From Piscinibacter sp047600445 (lineage in GTDB: Bacteria; Pseudomonadota; Gammaproteobacteria; Burkholderiales; Burkholderiaceae_C): DNA of 64,000 nucleotides. Within the stretch, counting starts at the first letter, position 1, and the number at the start of each line of letters is the position of its first letter. A program made the translations under genes and the position numbers. The notes below the pieces were generated by a model. It was not told the DNA's origin, did not search any database, and was given only the letters and a program-made list of their open reading frames with translations. The DNA lies in assembly GCF_047600445.1 (NCBI RefSeq), contig NZ_JASGKT010000002.1:620001-684000 (forward strand), read 5' to 3'. Below are positions 36,466 to 45,745 of this stretch, piece after piece.

Positions 36466-37070
36466 ACCCCAACGACGCCGACGCACCGCTGATCGAGAGG
36501 ATCCGGCAAGGCGACGTGCGGGCCTTCGAGATGCTGGTGGTCAAATACCAGCGCCGCATCGAGCGCCTGATCGGCCGCATGGTGCGCGACGTCGACCTCG
36601 TGCCCGACATCGCCCAGGAGACCTTCGTGCGCGCCTACCGCGCGATCGGCCAGTTCCGCGGCGACAGCGCCTTCTACACCTGGCTGTACCGCATCGCCGT
36701 CAACACCGCCAAGAAGGCGCTGGTCGACCTCAAGCGCGATCCGATCGTGACCGAATCCGCACTCGCCAGCCGCGACGACGACGACGAAACTTCGCGGGTG
36801 GAAAACGAACTAAGCGACGGCGAGACCCCCGACGCCGTCCTGGCCAGCAAGGAAATCGCGGCGGCGGTGAACTCGGCGATCGAAGGCTTGTCCGACGATC
36901 TGCGCCAGGCCATCACCCTGCGCGAGATCGAGGGCTTGAGCTACGAAGAGATCGCGGAGTTGATGAACTGCCCGATCGGGACGGTGCGTTCGCGCATCTT
37001 CCGGGCGCGCGAGGCGATCGCGGCGCGGCTGAGGCCGCTGCTCGACACCCGCGAGGGCGAGCGGTGGTGA
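36462..37070 (+). CDS. rpoE: ECF sigma factor RpoE (sigma-E)
   Basis: This 202-residue protein has sigma region 2 (FEMLVVKYQRRIERLIGRMVRDVDLVPDIAQETFVRAYRAIGQFRGDSAFYTWLYRIA) and region 4 (ALRLI-like segment LRQAITLREIEGLSYEEIAELMNCPIGTVRSRIFRAREAI). It is close to E. coli RpoE in length. It directs transcription of envelope stress genes and is held by the anti-sigma factor encoded next. The rpoE-rseA-rseB-htrA order supports the assignment. Confidence 0.97.
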   Translation: MNPNDADAPLIERIRQGDVRAFEMLVVKYQRRIERLIGRMVRDVDLVPDIAQETFVRAYRAIGQFRGDSAFYTWLYRIAVNTAKKALVDLKRDPIVTESALASRDDDDETSRVENELSDGETPDAVLASKEIAAAVNSAIEGLSDDLRQAITLREIEGLSYEEIAELMNCPIGTVRSRIFRAREAIAARLRPLLDTREGERW

Positions 37071-37085
37071 GGGGTCGGGAAGGGT

Positions 37086-37784
37086 ATGGAGTCGAAGATG
37101 TCGATTGAGCACAGCGGGTTGACGGCCGGAGGCGCCGAGCGCTTGTCGGCGCTGGTCGACGGCGAAGTCGCCGCCGATGAAGTGAAGCATGTCTGCATGG
37201 CCTGGCGCGGCGATGCGCAGGCGCGCCAGCGCTGGCATACCTACCAGTTGATCGGCGACGTGCTGCGTTCCGACGACCTCGCCTCGGCGCCCGGCCGCGA
37301 CGAAGCCTTCCTGCAAGCGCTGCGCGCGCGCCTGGCCGGCGAGCCGGTGGTGCTGGCGCCCCAGCCCGCCGCGCCGGCGAAGTTGGACATGGCCGCCGGC
37401 CGCTCGCTGCGCCGCTGGCGCACCGGCATGGCGGTGGCGGCCGGCTTCGTGGTCGTGGCCGGTGCGCTGGTGGCCGTGCAGATGCCTTCGGGGCCCTCGG
37501 TCGACAACGCAGCGGGGCTGGCGCAGGCGCCGGCACCCGCGGCGCCGCCGCTGGCGGTGGCCGCGCCGGCCGTGCCGACGCTGGCCAGCGCCGAACAGCC
37601 GCTCGAAACGGCCGACGCCTCGGCCGATGCCGCCGCGCTGGTCACCGACGGCCGGGTGATCCGCGACGCGCGGCTCGACCGCTACCTCGCCGCGCACCAG
37701 CGTTTTGCCGGCGCGTCGGCGCTGGGCGTGCCTTCGGCCTTCCTGCGCAGCGCCACCGCCACGGCGGACGGCGCCAAGCGCTGA
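37086..37784 (+). CDS. rseA: Anti-sigma-E factor RseA/MucA
   Basis: This 232-residue protein has an N-terminal RseA domain (ERLSALVDGEVAADEVKHVCMAW..ARQRWHTYQLIGDVLRSDDLA, about 18-70) that binds RpoE in the cytoplasm, one membrane helix (about 118-138, GMAVAAGFVVVAGALVAVQM) and an Ala/Pro-rich periplasmic part ending with RDARLDRYLAAHQRF, a motif common in betaproteobacterial homologues. Regulated proteolysis of such proteins frees the sigma factor. A second ATG at 37098 is a possible start. Confidence 0.93.
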   Translation: MESKMSIEHSGLTAGGAERLSALVDGEVAADEVKHVCMAWRGDAQARQRWHTYQLIGDVLRSDDLASAPGRDEAFLQALRARLAGEPVVLAPQPAAPAKLDMAAGRSLRRWRTGMAVAAGFVVVAGALVAVQMPSGPSVDNAAGLAQAPAPAAPPLAVAAPAVPTLASAEQPLETADASADAAALVTDGRVIRDARLDRYLAAHQRFAGASALGVPSAFLRSATATADGAKR

Positions 37785-37794
37785 GCATCGCCTC

Positions 37795-38811
37795 ATGCTG
37801 CTGCGTCCCGCGCTCGCGCTGACCCTGTTCGGCGCCCTCGGCGGCCTCGTGCCCGCCGCCGTGCTCGCCGGCCCGGCCGCGGCCGGCGAGGGCGGCGAGA
37901 TCCGCTCGCTGCTGACGCGCATCCACGAGGCGGCGGGCAAGCAGAATTTCCAGGGCACCTTCGTCGTCAGCGGCGGCGGCGCGGTGTCCAGCGCGCGCAT
38001 CGCCCACTACGGCGAGGGCAGCAACCAGTACGAGCGCATCGAGTCGCTCGACGGCCAGGCGCGCTACGTCTACCGCCACAACGACGTGGTGCAGACGATC
38101 TGGCCGGGCAGCCGCGTCGCGCTGGTCGAGCAGGCGCGCTCGATGACCAGCTTCCCGGCGCTGCTGCAAGGCGGCGTCGAGCGGCTGGCCGAGTTCTACG
38201 AGCTGAAGGCGCAGGGCAGCGAGCGCGTCGCCGGGCGCGAGGCGCAGGTGCTGCTGGTGCAGCCGCGCGACGCGCACCGCTTCGGCTACCGGCTGTGGTC
38301 GGACACGGCCTCGGGCCTGCTGCTGCGCGCCGACGTGCTCGGCGAGCGCGGCGAGGTGATCGAGACCTCGGCGTTCTCCGAGGTCACCATCGGCGTCAAG
38401 CCGCAGTTCGACAGCGTCACCGGCCCGATGCGCAAGCTCGACGGCTACCGCGTGATCCGTCCGGCGGTCAGCAGCACGAAGATGGAATCCGAGGGCTGGG
38501 CGATGCGCCAGCTCGTGCCCGGCTTCCGCGAGGTCAACTGCGTCAAGCGGCCGATGGAGTCGCCCACCGCCGGCGCGCTGGAGGCCGCCTCCGAGCCCGT
38601 GCTGCAGACCATCTTCTCCGACGGCCTGACCTATGTGTCGGTGTTCATCGAGCCCTTCGACGCGCAGCGCCATTCGCGCGCGATGCGCACCGCCGTCGGC
38701 GCCACGCAGACGCTGATGCGCCGCCAGGGCGAGTGGTGGGTCACCGTGGTGGGCGACGTTCCCCAGGCCACGCTGCTGGCCTTCGCCAAGGGGCTCGAAC
38801 GGCGCAAGTAG
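37795..38811 (+). CDS. rseB: Sigma-E regulatory periplasmic protein RseB/MucB
   Basis: This 338-residue protein starts at ATG 37795. It has a signal peptide (ALALTLFGALGGLVPAAVLAGPAAA), then the MucB/RseB lipoprotein-binding-like domain (QNFQGTFVVSGGG, RIAHYGEGSNQYERIESLDG) and the C-terminal domain ending in GEWWVTVVGDVPQATLLAFAKGLER. In the periplasm it binds RseA and protects it from cleavage until lipoprotein or LPS signals arrive. It lies 10 bp after rseA. Confidence 0.95.
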   Translation: MLLRPALALTLFGALGGLVPAAVLAGPAAAGEGGEIRSLLTRIHEAAGKQNFQGTFVVSGGGAVSSARIAHYGEGSNQYERIESLDGQARYVYRHNDVVQTIWPGSRVALVEQARSMTSFPALLQGGVERLAEFYELKAQGSERVAGREAQVLLVQPRDAHRFGYRLWSDTASGLLLRADVLGERGEVIETSAFSEVTIGVKPQFDSVTGPMRKLDGYRVIRPAVSSTKMESEGWAMRQLVPGFREVNCVKRPMESPTAGALEAASEPVLQTIFSDGLTYVSVFIEPFDAQRHSRAMRTAVGATQTLMRRQGEWWVTVVGDVPQATLLAFAKGLERRK

Positions 38812-38873
38812 CGCAACCATTTTCGGTCTTCCGGATCCGAAGACCGTCGCAGTTCCAAAGGAGCATGAAGAAC

Positions 38874-40340
38874 ATGCAAAACCACCTCATCGCGGCGGTC
38901 CGCCGCAGTGTCGCCGCGGCGCTGGCCGGGCTCGCCCTCATCGTCGCCGCCGCGGCGCTGGTGCCGCCGGCCGCGCACGCGCAGAGCAACCTGCCCGAGT
39001 TCGCCGACCTCGCCGAGCGTGTCGGCCCGGCGGTCGTCAACATCCGCACCACCGAGCGGCGCGCCGCGCGCGGCGGCGCGACGGGCGAGATGGACGAGGA
39101 CATGCTCGACTTCCTGCGCCGCTTCGGCCTGCCGGTGCCCAACCAGCCGGGGCCGCGCGGCCAGCGCCCGCAGCAGCCGCAGCCCGACGCCGAGCCGCAG
39201 CAGCGCGGCATAGGCTCGGGCTTCATCCTCAGTGCCGACGGCTACGTGATGACCAATGCGCACGTGATCGAAGGCGCCGACGAGGTGTTCGTCACGCTGA
39301 CCGACAAGCGCGAGCTGAAGGCGCGCGTGATCGGCTCGGACCGCCGCTCCGACGTGGCGCTGGTGAAGGTCGATGCCAGCGGCCTGCCGACGGTGCGCAT
39401 CGGCGACGTCGGCAAGCTGCGCGTCGGCGAGTGGGTGATCGCGATCGGCTCGCCGTTCGGGCTGGAGAACACCGTGACGGCCGGCATCGTCAGCGCCAAG
39501 GCGCGCGACACCGGCGAATTCCTGCCGCTGATCCAGACCGACGTGGCGATCAACCCGGGCAACTCCGGCGGCCCGCTGATCAACATGCGCGGCGAGGTGG
39601 TGGGCATCAACTCGCAGATCTACAGCCGCTCGGGCGGCTACATGGGCATCTCGTTCGCGATCCCGATCGACGAGGCCACGCGCGTGGCCGAGCAGCTCAA
39701 GGCCGCCGGGCGCGTCAGCCGCGGCCGCATCGGCGTGAGCATCGACCAGGTGAGCAAGGAGGTCGCCGAGTCGATCGGCCTGGGCAAGCCGAGCGGGGCG
39801 CTGGTGCGCAGCGTCGAGGCCGGCGGGCCGGCCGAGAAGGCGGGCGTCGAGCCGGGCGACATCATCACCCGGTTCGACGGCAAGCCGGTCGAGCGCTCGG
39901 GCGACCTGCCGCGCATCGTCGGCGCGGTGAAGCCGGGCAGCAAGGTGTCGCTGCAGGTGTTCCGGCGCGGCGCCACCAAGGACCTGAGCGTGACGGTGGC
40001 CGAGGTCGAGCCCGACAAGACGCGCCGCACCGCCGAGGCCGAGGGCAAGCCGCAGGCGACGCCGACGACGACGCTGGGCATCGGCGTGTCCGACCTGACC
40101 GAGGCGAGCAAGCGCGAGCTGAAGATCAAGAACGGCGTGCGCGTCGAGGTGGCCGAAGGCGCGGCAGCGCGCGCCGGCGTGCGCGAGGGCGACGTGATCC
40201 TGTCGATCGACAACACCGAGATCGGCAGCGCCAAGCAGTTCGAGACGGTTGCGGCCAAGCTCGACAAGAGCCGCGCGGTGACGCTGCTGGTGCGGCGCGG
40301 CGACACGGTCAACTTCCTGATCGTCCGCCCGGCGCGCTGA
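38874..40340 (+). CDS. Do-family periplasmic serine protease (DegP/MucD/HtrA)
   Basis: I choose ATG 38874 (488 residues) because AAAGGAG at 38857-38863 is well spaced for it; the ATG at 38865 is too near. A signal peptide ends at AHA-QS. The trypsin-like domain holds His130 (TNAHVIE), Asp160 (RRSDVALVK) and Ser231 (NPGNSGGP). Two PDZ domains follow (about 295-380 and 400-485). It degrades or refolds damaged periplasmic proteins and is a typical sigma-E target. A strong terminator follows. Confidence 0.95.
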   Translation: MQNHLIAAVRRSVAAALAGLALIVAAAALVPPAAHAQSNLPEFADLAERVGPAVVNIRTTERRAARGGATGEMDEDMLDFLRRFGLPVPNQPGPRGQRPQQPQPDAEPQQRGIGSGFILSADGYVMTNAHVIEGADEVFVTLTDKRELKARVIGSDRRSDVALVKVDASGLPTVRIGDVGKLRVGEWVIAIGSPFGLENTVTAGIVSAKARDTGEFLPLIQTDVAINPGNSGGPLINMRGEVVGINSQIYSRSGGYMGISFAIPIDEATRVAEQLKAAGRVSRGRIGVSIDQVSKEVAESIGLGKPSGALVRSVEAGGPAEKAGVEPGDIITRFDGKPVERSGDLPRIVGAVKPGSKVSLQVFRRGATKDLSVTVAEVEPDKTRRTAEAEGKPQATPTTTLGIGVSDLTEASKRELKIKNGVRVEVAEGAAARAGVREGDVILSIDNTEIGSAKQFETVAAKLDKSRAVTLLVRRGDTVNFLIVRPAR

Positions 40341-40347
40341 GCGAGGC

Positions 40348-40371
40348 ACCCGACTGCAAAGTCGGGTCTTT
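40348..40371 (+). terminator. Intrinsic terminator after htrA
   Basis: ACCCGAC (40348-40354) pairs perfectly with GTCGGGT (40361-40367) around a 6-nt loop and is followed by CTTT, a short U-run. It lies 8 bp after the protease stop. Confidence 0.7.
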
Positions 40372-40375
40372 CCGG

Positions 40376-40412
40376 GATCCGGGAAGTGATCCGAAGTGAT
40401 CGCACCCGGATC
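40376..40412 (+). repeat. Stem-loop enclosing a tandem 9-mer
   Basis: GATCCGGG (40376-40383) pairs with CCCGGATC (40405-40412). The loop contains GAAGTGATC twice in a row with a 10-bp period (40383-40391 and 40393-40401), one turn of the helix apart. It could be a protein-binding site or a second fold behind the terminator. Confidence 0.45.
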
Positions 40413-40558
40413 TCTAAGTCAGTGACCGCAAACGTTCGCTTGCCAGCTCGGATTGCTGTTGCCAGGGGCTAGAATTCGGGGGTTGTCAGCGTTCGTTTCG
40501 ACGTTCGAGGCAATAAAAACAGGCGACTCCAACTATCCCCAGGCGGTCCACAAGGGTT

Positions 40559-40567
40559 TGTGGATAA
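40559..40567 (-). promoter_or_regulatory. Perfect DnaA box (TTATCCACA)
   Basis: The minus strand reads TTATCCACA, the E. coli consensus DnaA box. Next to it are an inverted repeat CCACAA..TTGTGG (40548-40563) and a box-like CTATCCCCA (40533-40541). dnaA, dnaN and gyrB are not nearby, so this is probably not the replication origin. Confidence 0.5.
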
Positions 40568-40649
40568 GCTGTTGATGAATTTCGATGTTGGAACCCTGCA
40601 ACGCGCAGCAAACCAGCATTGGCGCGGCTTCCGGAGGGGTGCTTTTGGC

Positions 40650-40655
40650 TACAAT
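40650..40655 (+). promoter_or_regulatory. -10 box for the small RNA candidate
   Basis: TACAAT is 7 bp before the predicted RNA start at about 40662. A CTTCCG 16 bp upstream (40628-40633) is a weak -35 candidate. Confidence 0.45.
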
Positions 40656-40661
40656 GAAGGC

Positions 40662-40725
40662 CCAACAAGCAGTTGCCATACGTTTTGTTGGAAGGCGCGT
40701 CACTCTTTCGACGTGCCTTTTTTTT
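40662..40725 (+). ncRNA. Candidate small RNA of about 64 nt upstream of lepA
   Basis: Downstream of a TACAAT box lie two stacked hairpins. The first pairs CCAACAA (40662-40668) with TTGTTGG (40685-40691). The second pairs AAGGCGCGTC (40692-40701) with GACGTGCCTT (40710-40719), one G-U pair, and ends in eight T (40718-40725), a textbook intrinsic terminator. The unpaired CAGTTGCCATACG of the first loop could be a seed. No ribosome binding site or ORF fits. The class is unknown to me; it could also be a leader or attenuator of lepA if transcription starts further upstream. Confidence 0.5.
40692..40725 (+). terminator. Intrinsic terminator of the small RNA candidate
   Basis: A 10-bp stem with an 8-nt loop is followed by a run of T (40718-40725). 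It is the strongest terminator-like element of this intergenic region and lies about 105 bp before lepA. Confidence 0.75.
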
Positions 40726-40830
40726 GACTTCGACACGCCGCTTCGCGGCTTCACATCGCTGCGCGATGGGAGTCTGCGTCGCAACGGCTGCGCCGTTGTG
40801 TCTACCGCGTGAGCTTCGAGTCACGGCTTC

Positions 40831-42639
<1,809 letters not shown>

Positions 42640-43617
42640 ATGGGAACCCTCACCGGTGCGCTGTACGGACTGCTGCTCGTCTACCTCGGCGGCTGGTACG
42701 TCGGCAAGTGGACGGGCAACTTCTCGCTGCTGCTGTTCATCCTGAGCGTCGTCACGCTGGCCTACTGGCTGGCCGAGCGCTTCCACTTCGCGCCGCGGCG
42801 CGCCGCCGCGGCCCGCGCGCTCGAGGCGCAGGACGCGCAGCGCCGCGCGCAACTGGCCGCGCAGGGCATCGCCAAGGTCGACACCGACATCGCCCCGGCG
42901 CGCGAGAAGCTGCTGATGCAGCCGTGGTGGCTCGACTGGACGGCCGGGCTGTTCCCGGTGATCCTGGCGGTGTTCCTGCTGCGCTCGTTCCTGTTCGAGC
43001 CCTTCAAGATCCCCTCGGGCTCGATGATCCCGACGCTGCTGGTCGGCGACCTGATCCTGGTGAACAAGTACCACTACGGCATCCGCCTGCCGGTGATCAA
43101 CAAGAAGATCATCGCCAACCACGACCCGCAGCGCGGCGACGTGATGGTGTTCCGCTTCCCGCGCGACCCCAGCGTCGACTACATCAAGCGCGTGGTCGGC
43201 GTGCCGGGCGACGAGGTCAGCTTCCGCGGCCAGCGCCTGTACCTCAACGGCGAGGCCGTGCCGCTGGAGCCGCTGCCGCCGCCGGGCTTCTACGACGAGA
43301 CCACGCTGCGCTACTCGCCGGAGTTCAAGGAGAAGCTCGGCAAGGTCGAGCATCGCATCCTGGTCGACCCGAACGCGCAGCGCCTGTTCGGCGCCGACGG
43401 CGCCTACGTCTTCCCGTTCCGCGAGAACTGCCGCTACAGTGCGCAGGAAGTGACCTGCAAGGTGCCCGAAGGGCACTATTTCATGATGGGCGACAACCGC
43501 GACAATTCGGAGGACTCTCGCTTCTGGGGCTTCGTCCCGGACGAGAACATCGTCGGCAAAGCCTTCTTCGTGTGGATGAACTTCGGCAACCCGAAGCGCA
43601 TCGGCTCGTTCCAGTGA
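42640..43617 (+). CDS. lepB: Signal peptidase I
   Basis: This 325-residue inner-membrane protease has membrane segments at about 3-20 and 24-45 and another before the active site (about 92-115). The Ser-Lys dyad is Ser128 in PSGSMIPTLLVGD and Lys183 in DYIKRVVGVPGD; the GDNRDNSEDSRFWG motif follows. It removes signal peptides from exported proteins such as the protease, porin and exporter of this window. Confidence 0.98.
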   Translation: MGTLTGALYGLLLVYLGGWYVGKWTGNFSLLLFILSVVTLAYWLAERFHFAPRRAAAARALEAQDAQRRAQLAAQGIAKVDTDIAPAREKLLMQPWWLDWTAGLFPVILAVFLLRSFLFEPFKIPSGSMIPTLLVGDLILVNKYHYGIRLPVINKKIIANHDPQRGDVMVFRFPRDPSVDYIKRVVGVPGDEVSFRGQRLYLNGEAVPLEPLPPPGFYDETTLRYSPEFKEKLGKVEHRILVDPNAQRLFGADGAYVFPFRENCRYSAQEVTCKVPEGHYFMMGDNRDNSEDSRFWGFVPDENIVGKAFFVWMNFGNPKRIGSFQ

Positions 43618-43641
43618 CGTTCACGTTGGGAGCATGAACGC

Positions 43642-44013
43642 ATGACCTGCAAGCCCGCATCGAGCCGCCGCCAGCGCGGCGTCACCCTGTTCGGCCTGAT
43701 GTTCTGGGCCATCCTGATCGGCATCACGGCGCTGGTGGTGATGCGCGTGCTGCCGACCGTCAACGAGTACTTCACCATCCAGCGCGCGGTCGACAAGATC
43801 GCCCGCGAGGGCGGCACGACGGTGCCGGAGATCCGCGCCGCGTTCGAGAAGCAGAAGCAGATCGAGTACTCGATCACCTCGATCGACGGCAAGGACCTGC
43901 AGGTCACCAAGGAGAACGAGCAGGTCGTGGTGGCGTTCGCCTACGACAAGGAGATCGAGCTGGTCGCGCCGGTCTACCTGCTCATCAAGTACGAGGGGCG
44001 CTCGAAGAAGTAG
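43642..44013 (+). CDS. DUF4845 small membrane protein
   Basis: This 123-residue protein begins with a basic segment then RQRGVTLFGLMFWAILIGITALVVMRVLPTVNEYFTI, a pilin-like N-terminal helix, and a small soluble domain ending in LLIKYEGRSKK. It matches the DUF4845 family that lies between lepB and rnc in many beta- and gammaproteobacteria. Function is unknown; the position suggests a link to protein export or membrane upkeep. Confidence 0.85.
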   Translation: MTCKPASSRRQRGVTLFGLMFWAILIGITALVVMRVLPTVNEYFTIQRAVDKIAREGGTTVPEIRAAFEKQKQIEYSITSIDGKDLQVTKENEQVVVAFAYDKEIELVAPVYLLIKYEGRSKK

Positions 44014-44057
44014 CGCGCGGGGGCAAGCCCGGGCCCGGCCCGAGGACAATTCACCCG

Positions 44058-44762
44058 ATGGATCCACGACTAGCCGAACTCCAGGCCCGCATCGGCCACC
44101 GCTTCCGCGAGGCGGACCTGCTCGAGCGGGCGCTGACGCACCGCAGCTTCGGCGCCGACCACAACGAGCGCCTCGAATTCCTCGGCGACGCCGTGCTGAG
44201 CCTGGCCGTCTCCAGCCTGCTGTTCGAGCGCTTCGGCGGCTCCGACGAGGGCGACCTGACGCGCGTGCGCGCGCATCTCGTGCGCGAGGACAGCCTGCAC
44301 CGCGCGGCTTTGCAACTCGGCCTGCCCGATGTGCTGCGCTTGTCCGAAGGCGAGGCGCGCGGCGGCGGCGCGCAGCGCGCCTCCATCCTCGCCGACGCGC
44401 TGGAGGCGGTGATCGGCGCGGTCTTCCTCGACGCCGGCTTCGACGCCGCGCAGGCGCTGGTGCGGCGCCTGTTCGGCGAGGTGATCGCCGGCTCGGAGAT
44501 CGGCGGCTGGGCCAAGGACGCCAAGACCGAATTGCAGGAGTGGCTGCAGGCGCGCCGCCTGCCGGTGCCGGGCTACCGCATCCTGGCCACGCGCGGCCAG
44601 GCGCATGCGCAGACCTTCGACGTCGAATGCGCGGTGCCGGCGCTGGGCCTGACACAAAGCGGCGAGGGCCGCTCGCGCCGCCAGGCCGAGCAGGAGGCGG
44701 CGCGCAGGATGCTCGACGTGCTGAAAGCCAGCGACCGCCCCGGCGGCCCCCTTCGGTCATGA
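44058..44762 (+). CDS. rnc: Ribonuclease III
   Basis: This 234-residue protein has the RNase III signature HNERLEFLGDAVLSLAVS (acidic metal ligands), then DALEAVIGAVFLDAGFDAAQALV and a C-terminal double-stranded RNA-binding domain (about 160-225, DAKTELQEWLQARRLPVPGYRI). It cleaves rRNA precursors and structured mRNA. The stop overlaps the era start by 4 bp (ATGA at 44759). Confidence 0.97.
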   Translation: MDPRLAELQARIGHRFREADLLERALTHRSFGADHNERLEFLGDAVLSLAVSSLLFERFGGSDEGDLTRVRAHLVREDSLHRAALQLGLPDVLRLSEGEARGGGAQRASILADALEAVIGAVFLDAGFDAAQALVRRLFGEVIAGSEIGGWAKDAKTELQEWLQARRLPVPGYRILATRGQAHAQTFDVECAVPALGLTQSGEGRSRRQAEQEAARRMLDVLKASDRPGGPLRS

Positions 44763-45745
44763 CCCCCCCCCGGAGCGCCTCCGGCGCTCCCCCCCAGGGG
44801 GGCGCCGCCAGCGAACCGGCGGAGCCGGATCCGCGGCGACCGCTCGATCCTTCCATCCAACGCTGCGGGCTCGTCGCCATCGTCGGCCGGCCCAATGTCG
44901 GCAAGTCGACGCTGCTCAATGCGCTGGTCGGGCAGAAGATCAGCATCACCTCGGCCAAGGCGCAGACCACGCGGCACCGCATCACCGGCATCCGCACGGT
45001 GGGCGACACGCAGTACGTGTTCGTCGACACGCCCGGCTTCCAGACGCGCCACGGCGCGGCACTGAACCGCACGCTGAACCGCACCGTGCAGGGCGTGCTG
45101 GCGGATGTGGACGTGGTGCTGTTCGTCGTCGAGGCCGGCCGCTTCGGGCTGGACGACGCCAAGGTGCTGTCGCTGATCCAGGGCGAGGGGCTGCGCGACA
45201 AGCCGGTGTTCCTGGTCGCCAACAAGCTCGACGCGGTGCAGCGCCGCACCGAGCTGCTGCCCTGGCTCAAGGGCATGCAGGACCGCCACGCCTTCGCCGA
45301 GTACGTGCCGCTGTCGGCCAAGAAGGCGGCCGAGGTGGAGCGGCTGCTGGCCATCGTCCGCCCCTACCTGCCCGAGCAGGGCTGGTTCTACGAGGAAGAC
45401 GCGCTGACCGACCGCAGCGAACGCTTCCTCGCCAGCGAGATCATCCGCGAGAAGCTGTTCCGCCTGACCGGCGACGAGCTGCCCTACACCTCCACCGTGG
45501 TCATCGACAAGTTCGAGGAAGAGGGCAACCTGCGCCGCATCGCCGCCTCCATCGTCGTCGAGCGCGACGCGCACAAGGGCATGATCATCGGCAGCGGCGG
45601 CGAGCGCCTGAAGCGCATCGGCTCGGAGGCGCGCCAGGAGCTCGAGCAGTTGATGGAGGCGAAGGTCTTCCTCGAACTGTTCGTCAAGGTGCGCTCGGGC
45701 TGGGCCGCCGACGAGCAGCACCTGCGCAGCTACGGCTACGAGTGA
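44759..45745 (+). CDS. era: GTPase Era
   Basis: This 328-residue protein has the G1 motif GRPNVGKSTLLNALVGQKISITSAKAQTTRHRI, DTPGFQTRH, NKLDAVQ and a C-terminal KH domain (ERDAHKGMIIGSGGERLKRIG). It assists 16S rRNA maturation and 30S assembly. It is about 27 residues longer than E. coli Era; the extra N-terminus is encoded by a palindromic repeat just after the start codon. No alternative start is seen between the repeat and the GTPase domain. Confidence 0.96.
   Translation: MTPPRSASGAPPQGGAASEPAEPDPRRPLDPSIQRCGLVAIVGRPNVGKSTLLNALVGQKISITSAKAQTTRHRITGIRTVGDTQYVFVDTPGFQTRHGAALNRTLNRTVQGVLADVDVVLFVVEAGRFGLDDAKVLSLIQGEGLRDKPVFLVANKLDAVQRRTELLPWLKGMQDRHAFAEYVPLSAKKAAEVERLLAIVRPYLPEQGWFYEEDALTDRSERFLASEIIREKLFRLTGDELPYTSTVVIDKFEEEGNLRRIAASIVVERDAHKGMIIGSGGERLKRIGSEARQELEQLMEAKVFLELFVKVRSGWAADEQHLRSYGYE
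44763..44806 (+). repeat. Palindromic C/G-run repeat inside the 5' end of era
   Basis: A run of C, then GGAGCGCC (44772-44779) pairing with GGCGCTCC (44783-44790), then another C run followed by CCCCCAGGGGGG. I recognise this type from intergenic regions of Burkholderiales genomes. Here it is coding and gives the Pro/Arg/Ala/Gly-rich N-terminus of Era. Confidence 0.65.

Larger units (their letters stand above)
40341..40830. other. 490-bp intergenic region between htrA and lepA, non-coding
   Basis: No supported protein is seen on either strand. It holds the htrA terminator (40348-40371), a stem-loop with a tandem repeat (40376-40412), a TAGAAT box near 40469, a perfect DnaA box (40559-40567), a TACAAT box (40650-40655) and a short RNA candidate with its own terminator (40662-40725). 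The rest up to lepA, including AT-rich and CGCTTCGCGGC-like palindromic stretches (40738-40760), probably carries the lepA promoter. In relatives a small glutaredoxin-like gene can sit here; I see none. Confidence 0.6.

Noticed and set aside
40559..40567. DnaA box as the chromosome origin
   Set aside because: Only one perfect box, no AT-rich unwinding region of note, and no dnaA, dnaN, gyrB, rpmH or parAB near it.
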